The position numbers and the translations under genes are program-made. A stretch of 64,000 nt of DNA from assembly GCA_046328125.1 (NCBI GenBank), contig JAXLXF010000018.1, positions 81,454-145,453 of the forward strand, given 5' to 3'. Below are positions 58,255 through 64,000 of this stretch, one piece after another (the first letter of the stretch is position 1; every line of letters starts with the position of its first letter). This stretch comes from JADZEM01 sp046328125 (GTDB lineage: Bacteria > Chloroflexota > UBA6077 > JACCZL01). The notes beneath the pieces were generated by a model. That model was not told where the DNA came from, searched no databases, and saw nothing but the letters and a program-made list of their open reading frames with translations.

Positions 58255-59025
58255 CTATCGGAACATGTCGAATTCTTTGGCTCGGACGAGGTCGGTGGCG
58301 CGGCCTTCGCCGGCCGGGAACGGGTAGCCCCGAATCACCCCGGCCGGCACCCGGTCCAGCTTGCCGGTCACCAGCTCTGCTGCCCCGGCCAGCTCGTCCG
58401 CCACCGCGATCTCGGTGACCACCAGCACCAGTCCGGCCGAGTCGGTCTGGCCGCGATAGTCGTTGACGGCCTGCATCCCCGAGATGCCGATCGCCACGTT
58501 CGTCTGACCCTGCCGCCACGGCCGCCCGAACGTGTCCGAGATGATGACCGCGATCTCCGCGCCGGTCCGCTCGCGCACGCCGGCTCGGATGCCGTCCGCC
58601 GAGACGTCCGAGTCGATCGGCAGCATGCAGACCTCGGTCTGCTCGGCCAGGTTCGAGCCGTCCACGCCGGCGTTCGCGCAGATGAAGCCGTGCCGCGTCT
58701 CCGAGATCAGAATCCCCCGCTGCATGTCCAACCGGACGATGCTCTTCGTCTCGCGCAGGGCCACGTCGATCTGGCGAGCGTCACGGCCGTTGACCGCCGC
58801 GATCTCCAGCGCCTTCTCAGACGGCGTCACGGTTCTGAGGTCCACGACGCGCCCCTCGGCCTTGGAGACGATCTTCTGGGTGACGACCAGGACGTCGCCG
58901 GTCTCGAACCGCTGGCCCTGGCCTTCGAACGCCTCCACGAGGATCGCCGCCACGTCGTCGCCCGGCCGCACTTCCCCCACCCCACGCACGGGGATGATCC
59001 TGATCTCGCCGCTTGCACCACTCAT
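58255..59025 (-). CDS. cofE: Coenzyme F420:L-glutamate ligase
   Basis: A 256-residue CofE-type enzyme that adds glutamate(s) to F420-0. Motifs: IRIIPVRGVGEVRPGDDVAAIL, DVLVVTQKIVSKAEGRVVDL, the conserved RHGFICANAGVDGSN, ISDTFGRPWRQGQTNVAIGISG, and VVTEIAVADELAGAAELV. The FbiB-type nitroreductase extension is absent. Start ATG 59025. It is the last gene of the six-gene minus-strand run. F420-dependent enzymes may include flavin-fold proteins elsewhere in the window, but no direct link is shown. Confidence 0.93.
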   Translation of the reverse strand: MSGASGEIRIIPVRGVGEVRPGDDVAAILVEAFEGQGQRFETGDVLVVTQKIVSKAEGRVVDLRTVTPSEKALEIAAVNGRDARQIDVALRETKSIVRLDMQRGILISETRHGFICANAGVDGSNLAEQTEVCMLPIDSDVSADGIRAGVRERTGAEIAVIISDTFGRPWRQGQTNVAIGISGMQAVNDYRGQTDSAGLVLVVTEIAVADELAGAAELVTGKLDRVPAGVIRGYPFPAGEGRATDLVRAKEFDMFR

Positions 59026-59036
59026 CTCGTCCCTCG

Positions 59037-59819
59037 CTACTCGCCCTTCGCAGCCGAGAGATACCCGTTCAGGGCGGTCCGGAACATCTGCCCGAACTGC
59101 ACCACGATCATCTGGATGCCGGAGTCGATCAACGCCTTCGCGGCGGCGCCGCTGCCGGCCGGGCACATGACCAGCTTGCCAGCTGCCAGCGTCTCATCCC
59201 GCACCTTGTCGATCGCCGCCTGGACCTCCGGGTGGGACGGCGAATGCCCCAGGTACTCGCGCTTCATGCTCAGCGCCATGTCGCCAGCGCCCAGGAAGCA
59301 GCCGTCGAAGCCGTCCACCTTCAGCATCGCGCCCACGTTGGCGACAGCCCGCCCCTCCTCGATCAGGCCCAGGCACATCGTCTCACGGTCGAAGACGTCC
59401 ATCTTCTCGCCGATGGACGGCCCGTACCCGTACAGCGCCGCCCGGCTCCCGCCGGACGCGCCCCGGATGCCGCGCGGCGGGTACTTGCACGCCTTGACCA
59501 GGTTCTCGGCGTCCTCGGCGGTGTTGCAGTGGGCCAGGATGATGCCCATGATCCCGGAGTCCAGGAACGTCAGGATCCGGCCGGGATCGGTGTCCGGGAC
59601 GCGGGCCAGCGCCACGATGCCGGATGCCTCGGCGGCCCGGGCGCACTGGCGCGCGAACTCGGGGCCGACGCCGCCGTGCTCGCCGTCCACCATCACGTAG
59701 TCGAACCCTGCCGAGCCGAAGTATTCGATCAGCTCCAGTGAGTCTGGAATCTCCTGCAACAACGGGCCAATAACAGGCTTGCCATCGGCGAGCTTCTGGC
59801 GAAGGGGGTTGAGTAGCAT
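59037..59819 (-). CDS. HpcH/HpaI-type class II aldolase
   Basis: A 260-residue TIM-barrel aldolase: LLQEIPDSLELIEYFGSAGFDYVMVDGEHGG, ALARVPDTDPGRILTFLDSGIMGIILAHCNTAEDAENLV, ACKYPPRGIRG and the metal-site GAGDMALSM. The family cleaves 2-keto-3-deoxy acids into pyruvate plus an aldehyde. The Glu and Asp metal ligands appear present. The ribosome-binding region upstream of ATG 59819 is made from a heptamer repeat (AGGAGTT units). Confidence 0.88.
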   Translation of the reverse strand: MLLNPLRQKLADGKPVIGPLLQEIPDSLELIEYFGSAGFDYVMVDGEHGGVGPEFARQCARAAEASGIVALARVPDTDPGRILTFLDSGIMGIILAHCNTAEDAENLVKACKYPPRGIRGASGGSRAALYGYGPSIGEKMDVFDRETMCLGLIEEGRAVANVGAMLKVDGFDGCFLGAGDMALSMKREYLGHSPSHPEVQAAIDKVRDETLAAGKLVMCPAGSGAAAKALIDSGIQMIVVQFGQMFRTALNGYLSAAKGE

Positions 59820-59840
59820 TCCTAACTCCTAACTCCTGAC
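59820..59840. repeat. Heptamer repeat supplying RBS and stop codon
   Basis: CCTAACT, CCTAACT, CCTGACT on the plus strand. Read on the minus strand it gives AGTCAGGAGTTAGGAGTTAGG: two AGGAG sites, the nearer six bases before the aldolase ATG, and the TAG stop of the MBL gene. Same 7-base period as 343-425, 47198-47306, 51310-51344 and 63560-63622. Confidence 0.75.
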
Positions 59841-60851
59841 TTCTCGCGAGTAGTACAGCACGTCGCTCTTGCGCTCGCGGTGGACCAGCCCACGCGAGCG
59901 CAGCTCCTCCAGGTGCGCCAGCGTCTCGGTCATCGCCATGCGCTGCTGTCCCAGCTGGAGATCGGAGAACGGCCGGTGCCGCCTCGTCCACGGCAGCGCC
60001 GTCGCGACCTCGTAGCCGTTCCGCGCGCCGTGGCTGACCGCTTCGAGCACCTCGGCCTCGCGCTCGTCGTGGTGCGCCAGCAGCTCGCGGACCCGCCGAC
60101 TGACGTCGCGGAACGGGTCGCCGTGGGCCGGCAGCACCAGATCGGCGTTCAACTCGGCCACCTTGCGCAATGATTGGAGATACTCCCCGAGCGGATTGCC
60201 CTGGTTCTCGCGCGCCAGGCTGACGTTCGGAGAGATCGGGTCCAGCACGTGGTCGCCGGTCAGCAGGGTGCTGCGCTCAGCGTCGTGCAGGCAGATGTGC
60301 CCGACCGTGTGGCCCGGCGTCCAGACCACCTTGAACGTGTGATCGCGCACCACGATCTCGTGGCCGTCCTCCACCTCCAGGTCCGGCTTCTGGACCTTGT
60401 ACCGCCGAAAGCTCTCGGTCGAGCGGCGCTCTTCGGCGTCGGTCATCTCGTGCGGGGCGCCGTTCAGCCGCAGCCAGGACGCCACCCGCTCGACCATCGC
60501 CCCGAAGTCCAGCATCTCGTTCTGGATATAGAGCCAGTCCAGGCGATGCATCAACAGCCGCGCCTGGGTCAGCCCGACCAGCGTACCGGCCATACCGTAG
60601 TGGTCGGCGTGAAAGTGGGTGATGACCAGCGACCGGATCTCGCCGAGTTGTATGCCAAGCTCGGCGATCTGGCTCTGCAGCGCTTCCAGGACGTCCGGCA
60701 TGTCCCAGCCGCAGTCCACCAGCGTCCAGCCGTCGTCGGCGCGGATCAGGTAACCGTTGGTGTGTCGGAGCGGGCTGCCGGTCAGCGGCAGCCGCAACAG
60801 GTGGACGCCGGGCAGCACCTCGGCGCCGTTCGGGATGTCGCTCATAACCAT
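59829..60851 (-). CDS. MBL-fold metallo-hydrolase
   Basis: A 340-residue metallo-beta-lactamase-fold hydrolase with the full metal set: THFHADHYG, WTPGHTVGHICLH, LTGDHVLDPI and LPAHGDPFRD. A C-terminal winged-helix-like part (HHDEREAEVLEAVSHG to HLEELRSRGLVHRERKSDVLYY) matches the LACTB2-like subgroup, whose members act on thioesters or nucleic acids. ATG 60851 (MVMSDIPNG) or 60845. The final residues and stop are encoded in the heptamer repeat. Confidence 0.88.
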   Translation of the reverse strand: MVMSDIPNGAEVLPGVHLLRLPLTGSPLRHTNGYLIRADDGWTLVDCGWDMPDVLEALQSQIAELGIQLGEIRSLVITHFHADHYGMAGTLVGLTQARLLMHRLDWLYIQNEMLDFGAMVERVASWLRLNGAPHEMTDAEERRSTESFRRYKVQKPDLEVEDGHEIVVRDHTFKVVWTPGHTVGHICLHDAERSTLLTGDHVLDPISPNVSLARENQGNPLGEYLQSLRKVAELNADLVLPAHGDPFRDVSRRVRELLAHHDEREAEVLEAVSHGARNGYEVATALPWTRRHRPFSDLQLGQQRMAMTETLAHLEELRSRGLVHRERKSDVLYYSREVRS

Positions 60852-60879
60852 GTGGCGTGACCTCAGAGGTAGGGTACCC

Positions 60880-61362
60880 TCAGTCGCGCGCCCGTGCACG
60901 CCGACGTGTCGCCGCCACCTCGTCGTCGGTCGTTTCTCGAATCACCTTGCCGGGCGTTCCGGCGATCACCGAGCGGGCCGGAAACGCCTTCCCCTCCGGC
61001 ACCAGCGCGCCGGCCTGCACGATCGAGCCCTCGCCGATGCTGCTGCCGGTCAGGATCGTCGCGTCGCGCTCCACCAGCACCGCCTCGCCGAGGACGCAAC
61101 CATGGACGATCGCGTCGTCCTCGACCACGACGTTGTCCCCGATCTGGGTCGGGAAGGTCGGGTCCATGTGGACGGAGATCGCCTGCCCGAAGCGGACGTG
61201 ATCCCCGACGGTGATGGTGTCCTGGTCGGCGCGCAGGACGGTTCGGGCACCGACTCTGACGCCGCGCCCGAGCGTCACCTTGCCGATCGCGAACCCTTGC
61301 GCGTCGATCTCCACGTCCTCGCCGACGGTCGGCAGCGTCCCCAGGTACGGCAGTAACGGCAT
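60880..61362 (-). CDS. Gamma-carbonic-anhydrase-like hexapeptide-repeat protein
   Basis: A 160-residue left-handed beta-helix protein: FAIGKVTLGRGVRVGARTVLRADQDTITVGDHVRFGQAISVHMDP, DNVVVEDDAIVHGCVLG and SIGEGSIVQAGALVPEG. It follows the gamma-carbonic anhydrase pattern, but one of the three zinc His appears replaced: the usual IGH reads VED, while SVH and IVHGC remain. Carbonic anhydrase activity is therefore doubtful; a structural or acyl-carrier role is possible. AGGAG lies six bases before ATG 61362. Confidence 0.82.
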   Translation of the reverse strand: MPLLPYLGTLPTVGEDVEIDAQGFAIGKVTLGRGVRVGARTVLRADQDTITVGDHVRFGQAISVHMDPTFPTQIGDNVVVEDDAIVHGCVLGEAVLVERDATILTGSSIGEGSIVQAGALVPEGKAFPARSVIAGTPGKVIRETTDDEVAATRRRARARD

Positions 61363-61382
61363 CGAGCTCTCCTTCACCTCGT

Positions 61383-62405
61383 TCAGTGTTCTGGTATGTG
61401 CGGAATGCAGGGAGCGCCAGGCAGCGTAGCACGCGCTCGAGCCGCTGGCACAGAACCGCTCAAGCCGGCTTGCGCCACGATCTCGGCCGCGGCGGTATGC
61501 GGATCGACGCGGCCGTCCTGGGCTTCGGCGAGCAAGTCTGCGATCTCTCCGCCCCCCTCGACCAGTTGCCGGAGCCGGATCCGGAGCTCGCGGTCCACCA
61601 GGTCCAGCACCTCCGTCTCGACCCGCCGCCGCCGCCGCCGCTCGAGCTCCCCGCTCGCTTCCAGGTGGTCGCGGTGGCGCTTCAGCTCGGACCAGAGCTC
61701 GTCCAGGCCGCGCCCCTCCACGGCTACCGTCTCGACGATCGGCGGTGTCCACGCGTCGCGGTGGGCTGCGCCGAGCTGGAGCATCGCCAGCAGCTCGGCG
61801 GCCGTTCGCTCGGCGCCGGGGCGGTCCGCCATGTTCACCACGAACAGGTCGGCCACCTCCAGGATGCCTGCCTTGAGGGTCTGGACGGCGTCCCCGAGGC
61901 CCGGCACCGCGATCACGACGACGGTGTCCGCCACCTTCACCACGTCCAGCTCGCTCTGGCCCACCCCGACCGTCTCCAGCAGCACGAGGTCGAACCCGTA
62001 GGCGTCCAGCAGCCGGGCCACGTCGCGCGTGGCCGAGGCGAGCCCGCCCAGGCTGTCTCTCGCGGCCATACTGCGGATGAAGACGCCGGGATCGTGGCTG
62101 TGGCTCATCATCCGGACCCGGTCGCCCAGGATCGCGCCGCCGGAGAACGGGCTGGACGGGTCCACTGCCACCACGCCGACGCTCTTGCCAGCCGCCCGCG
62201 CCACGCCGATCAGGCGGTCCACCAGCGTGCTCTTGCCGGCCCCCGGTGGTCCGGTGATCCCGACGGTCCAGGCGCGGAGCGGTCGTGGCCCGAGGCGCCG
62301 CATCACGGCGTCGGCGGCTGAACCTCCACGCTCGGCCTGGGTGATCGCACGGGCGAGCGCACGCGGCGTGTCGAGGACCAGCGGCTCGGCCGCGGGCGAC
62401 GGCAT
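61383..62405 (-). CDS. meaB: MeaB/ArgK-type GTPase (methylmalonyl-CoA mutase chaperone)
   Basis: A 340-residue G3E-family GTPase that protects and reloads B12-dependent acyl-CoA mutases. It has Walker A GITGPPGAGKSTLVDRLI, VVAVDPSSPFSGGAILGDRVRM, the diagnostic HSHDPGVFIRSMAARDSLGGLA, LETVGVGQSELDVVKVADTVVV and VVNMADRPGAERTA (NxxD). The mutase genes are not in the window. ATG 62405 overlaps the upstream stop (TGATG). Confidence 0.93.
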   Translation of the reverse strand: MPSPAAEPLVLDTPRALARAITQAERGGSAADAVMRRLGPRPLRAWTVGITGPPGAGKSTLVDRLIGVARAAGKSVGVVAVDPSSPFSGGAILGDRVRMMSHSHDPGVFIRSMAARDSLGGLASATRDVARLLDAYGFDLVLLETVGVGQSELDVVKVADTVVVIAVPGLGDAVQTLKAGILEVADLFVVNMADRPGAERTAAELLAMLQLGAAHRDAWTPPIVETVAVEGRGLDELWSELKRHRDHLEASGELERRRRRRVETEVLDLVDRELRIRLRQLVEGGGEIADLLAEAQDGRVDPHTAAAEIVAQAGLSGSVPAARARATLPGAPCIPHIPEH

Positions 62406-62794
62406 CAGCCAGTGGGCGGTCCGGCCTGTTGCCGGCTCGCGCGGACCGCTTCCCAGGCCGCCTGATCCACCATCTCGCCGCCCGGAACGTGGCTCTCCAG
62501 CTCGTTCTTGCGGCCGTCGAACAGGATCGTCAGGCGCATCGGGCGGAAGCACTTCGAGTCCACGACGCCCTTGGTCACGATGTAGCGCGCGGCCGGGTTG
62601 GTGGGCAGCGTGCCGTCGGCGTCCTCGTCGGGCTCGTCGCTGATCTCGCTGACCTCGTTCGCCATGCTGATCCGGACCCGGACCACGTCCTTGCAGCGGG
62701 TACAGCGAACGTAGCGGTAGACGCCCCGGTCGACGGCGTCGCCGCTGCCCCCGCCAAGGCCGAAGATCGACTTGAGCGTGTCCATCAGCCCCAT
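62405..62794 (-). CDS. Hypothetical protein with CxxC motif
   Basis: A 129-residue protein I do not recognise. It has a short helical N-terminus (MGLMDTLKSIFGLGGG), a zinc-ribbon-like CTRCKDVVRVRISMANEVSE, an acidic stretch, and a C-terminal Cys-containing segment (GVVDSKCFRPMRLTILFDGRKNELESHVPGGE). Only one CxxC pair plus one Cys are seen. ATG 62794 follows GGGAGGG. It is the first gene of the minus-strand operon ending at cofE and is translationally coupled to meaB. Confidence 0.65.
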   Translation of the reverse strand: MGLMDTLKSIFGLGGGSGDAVDRGVYRYVRCTRCKDVVRVRISMANEVSEISDEPDEDADGTLPTNPAARYIVTKGVVDSKCFRPMRLTILFDGRKNELESHVPGGEMVDQAAWEAVRASRQQAGPPTG

Positions 62795-62894
62795 GATGTG
62801 GTCCCTCCCGGCCCGGCGAGCTGTCCGCACCACATTCTACGCGAGAGCTCCTGCCCTCATGGGTGGCCGTCAGAGCTCTGCGCCACGCCGGCGC

Positions 62895-62912
62895 CGTGGG
62901 TTTCAACCCACG
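62895..62912. repeat. GTGGGTT-family hairpin
   Basis: CGTGGGTTTCAACCCACG, perfect 8-base arms with a two-base centre. It lies in the 180-base divergent gap between the meaB operon and the secreted-protein gene; the rest of the gap shows no clear promoter. Confidence 0.75.
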
Positions 62913-62974
62913 ATTCGCATCGGCGGTCGGTACTGATATCCTGTGGCGGACTGTTCGTCGGGGGAGGCCGCCAG

Positions 62975-63562
62975 ATGCCACGTATGATCGTCGGTTGTCG
63001 TACGGCGCGCATCCGTCAGCTGGCGCTCGTGGCGAGCCTGCTCGCGGCAACCGCGCTCCTTGCCCACCCCGGCGACGCTCAGGCCCGACCGTCGCTCCAG
63101 GCGTGCAAGATCGCTCCCCTCGCCGCGTTCGCCCGCGCCGCCGCCGCGCTCGATCTCGGCTGCGCGGTCAGCGAGGCGTTCCCGTCACCCGCCTCGGAGC
63201 AGGCGTTCCAGCACGGCTCGATGCTCTGGCTCGCGGAGTGGGGCACCATCACCGTCTTCAAAGAGGACGGGTCGTACGACAGTCTCGACGACCTGTACGA
63301 CCCCACCGATCCCGCACCCGCCGCGATGACGCCGCCCGCGCCCGACCTGCTGGAGCCGCTCCAGGGCTTCGGCAAGATCTGGCGTAAGCTCGGCGGGCCA
63401 ACGTCGCCGCTGGGCTGGGCCGCGAAGCCGGAGCAGAGCTACGTGGCGTCCGTCCAGTACTTCGAGCGCGGCGCGGTCATCCAGAGCGTGGACAGCGGCC
63501 GGATCGGCCTGGCGACGTTCAACCACGCGCGCGGCCGCTGGGCCGCGATGCGAAGCCAGTAG
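62975..63562 (+). CDS. Secreted hypothetical protein
   Basis: A 195-residue protein with a signal peptide (LALVASLLAATALLAHPGDAQA). The mature part contains repeats of the type W-x-x-LGGP-T-SPLGW (KIWRKLGGPTSPLGWAAKPEQSYVASVQYFERGAVIQS), similar to LGFP-like cell-wall-associated repeats, with an earlier degenerate half (LGCAVSEAFPSPASEQAFQHGSMLWLAEWGTITVF). Probably envelope-associated; function unknown. GGGGAGG lies seven bases before ATG 62975. The stop codon lies at the edge of a heptamer repeat. Confidence 0.72.
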   Translation: MPRMIVGCRTARIRQLALVASLLAATALLAHPGDAQARPSLQACKIAPLAAFARAAAALDLGCAVSEAFPSPASEQAFQHGSMLWLAEWGTITVFKEDGSYDSLDDLYDPTDPAPAAMTPPAPDLLEPLQGFGKIWRKLGGPTSPLGWAAKPEQSYVASVQYFERGAVIQSVDSGRIGLATFNHARGRWAAMRSQ

Positions 63563-63622
63563 GCAGAGGGCAGAGGGCAGAGGGCAGAGGAGCGTAACTG
63601 CCTGCTGCCTACTGCCTGCTCG
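63560..63622. repeat. Heptamer-repeat palindrome between convergent genes
   Basis: About four units of GGCAGAG (left arm) and inverted units CTGCCTG/CTGCCTA/CTGCCTG (right arm) around AGCGTAA. CAGTAG at each outer end gives the last codon and TAG stop of both convergent genes (SQ-stop and RQ-stop). It may act as a bidirectional terminator. Confidence 0.85.
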
Positions 63623-64000
63623 CCTGGATGCGGTAGATCACCCCCGTCTTGTCGTCGGTCAGGTACAGGTTGCCGTCCAGCCCGAAGAACGGCATGACCG
63701 GTCGGCCCCAGGCCCCTTTGCCACGCAGCCAGCCGCGCACCAGCTCCTCCGGCGGCTGCAACTGGCCGTTTCGCATCGGAATGCGCACCACCTTGTAGCC
63801 AATCGGGTCGTCCAGCAACGCCGAGCCGTGCTGCGCGAGGATCAGATCGCCCTGGTACTCGGCCGGGAAGTTGGAGCCGGTCACAAACGCCAGCCCCAGC
63901 GGCGCCACGTGAGCCGGCAGATCCATCACCGAAGGCACCGTGTTGGCGCAGCGCTCCGGGCTACCGAGCGGCGGCTGAACCGTCCTGTTGCCGTAGCAGT
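63609..64000 (-). CDS. PQQ-type sugar (sorbosone) dehydrogenase, C-terminal part
   Basis: The gene runs off the right edge; 130 codons are visible. The sequence (CYGNRTVQPP, ERCANTVPSVMDLPAHVAPLGLAFVTGSNFPAEYQGDLILAQHGS, YKVVRIPMRNGQ, WGRPVMPFFGLDGNLYLTDDKTGVIYRI) matches the last blades of the soluble PQQ glucose/sorbosone dehydrogenase beta-propeller. The N-terminus, where a signal peptide would be expected, is outside the window. Confidence 0.75.
   Translation of the reverse strand, partial: CYGNRTVQPPLGSPERCANTVPSVMDLPAHVAPLGLAFVTGSNFPAEYQGDLILAQHGSALLDDPIGYKVVRIPMRNGQLQPPEELVRGWLRGKGAWGRPVMPFFGLDGNLYLTDDKTGVIYRIQASRQ

Overview
The window is very GC-rich, uses many GTG starts, and packs genes on both strands with short spacers and frequent ATGA/GTGA/TGATG overlaps. 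The gene content suggests a Chloroflexota bacterium of the Thermomicrobia/Sphaerobacter type: multi-GAF histidine kinases, PknB-like kinases with Pro/Thr-rich extracytoplasmic tails, a CIRCE-hrcA-grpE-dnaJ-prmA-rsmE run, F420 biosynthesis, and a CCA-less tRNA. This is inferred from gene content and no database search was run, so the class-level placement is tentative.

Layout. 0.1-8.3 kb: a GAF sensor kinase, a selenide-water dikinase (selD) whose active-site codon is an in-frame UGA, a receptor-like Ser/Thr kinase, a secreted protein resembling that kinase's outer domain, and a transporter pair. 8.4-14.3 kb: the heat-shock block (promoter, CIRCE, hrcA, grpE, dnaJ), then prmA, rsmE and a SAM hydrolase. 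14.3-16.3 kb: a decayed IS1182-type element inserted in the loop of a dispersed palindrome. 16.3-27.8 kb: an HxlR regulator, a very large GAF/PAS kinase, mtaB, a HIT protein, an ECF sigma/anti-sigma pair, holB carrying a repeat insertion, and a CMP-kinase-like/BON protein. 28-36 kb: a glycoside-hydrolase-like protein with a TldD/PmbA pair, an SGNH hydrolase, map and coaE. 36-43 kb: a response regulator, a histidine kinase fused to a membrane-tethered sulfatase-fold domain, a PstS-like lipoprotein and a sensor joined to half an EAL domain. 43-50.7 kb: small enzymes, tRNA-Val followed by the CCA-adding enzyme, an MFS exporter, and two overlapping toxin-antitoxin-like pairs. 50.7-58.2 kb: a membrane Fe-S oxidoreductase, a flavin oxidoreductase, an acyl-CoA synthetase, a nitroreductase, and a Ser/Thr kinase fused to a cyclophilin. 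58.2-64 kb: a six-gene minus-strand operon (62794 to 58255: unknown, meaB, hexapeptide-repeat protein, MBL hydrolase, aldolase, cofE), a secreted protein and the 3' part of a PQQ-type dehydrogenase.

The strongest leads are the histidine kinase-sulfatase fusion with an eroded catalytic site (36906-40319), the hidden selenocysteine in SelD (UGA at 3290-3288 with a hairpin just downstream), and several families of small palindromic or heptameric repeats. Those repeats sit between genes, provide stop codons and ribosome-binding sites, and in three genes (the kinase at 106-2073, holB, and the Fe-S protein) are translated in frame.
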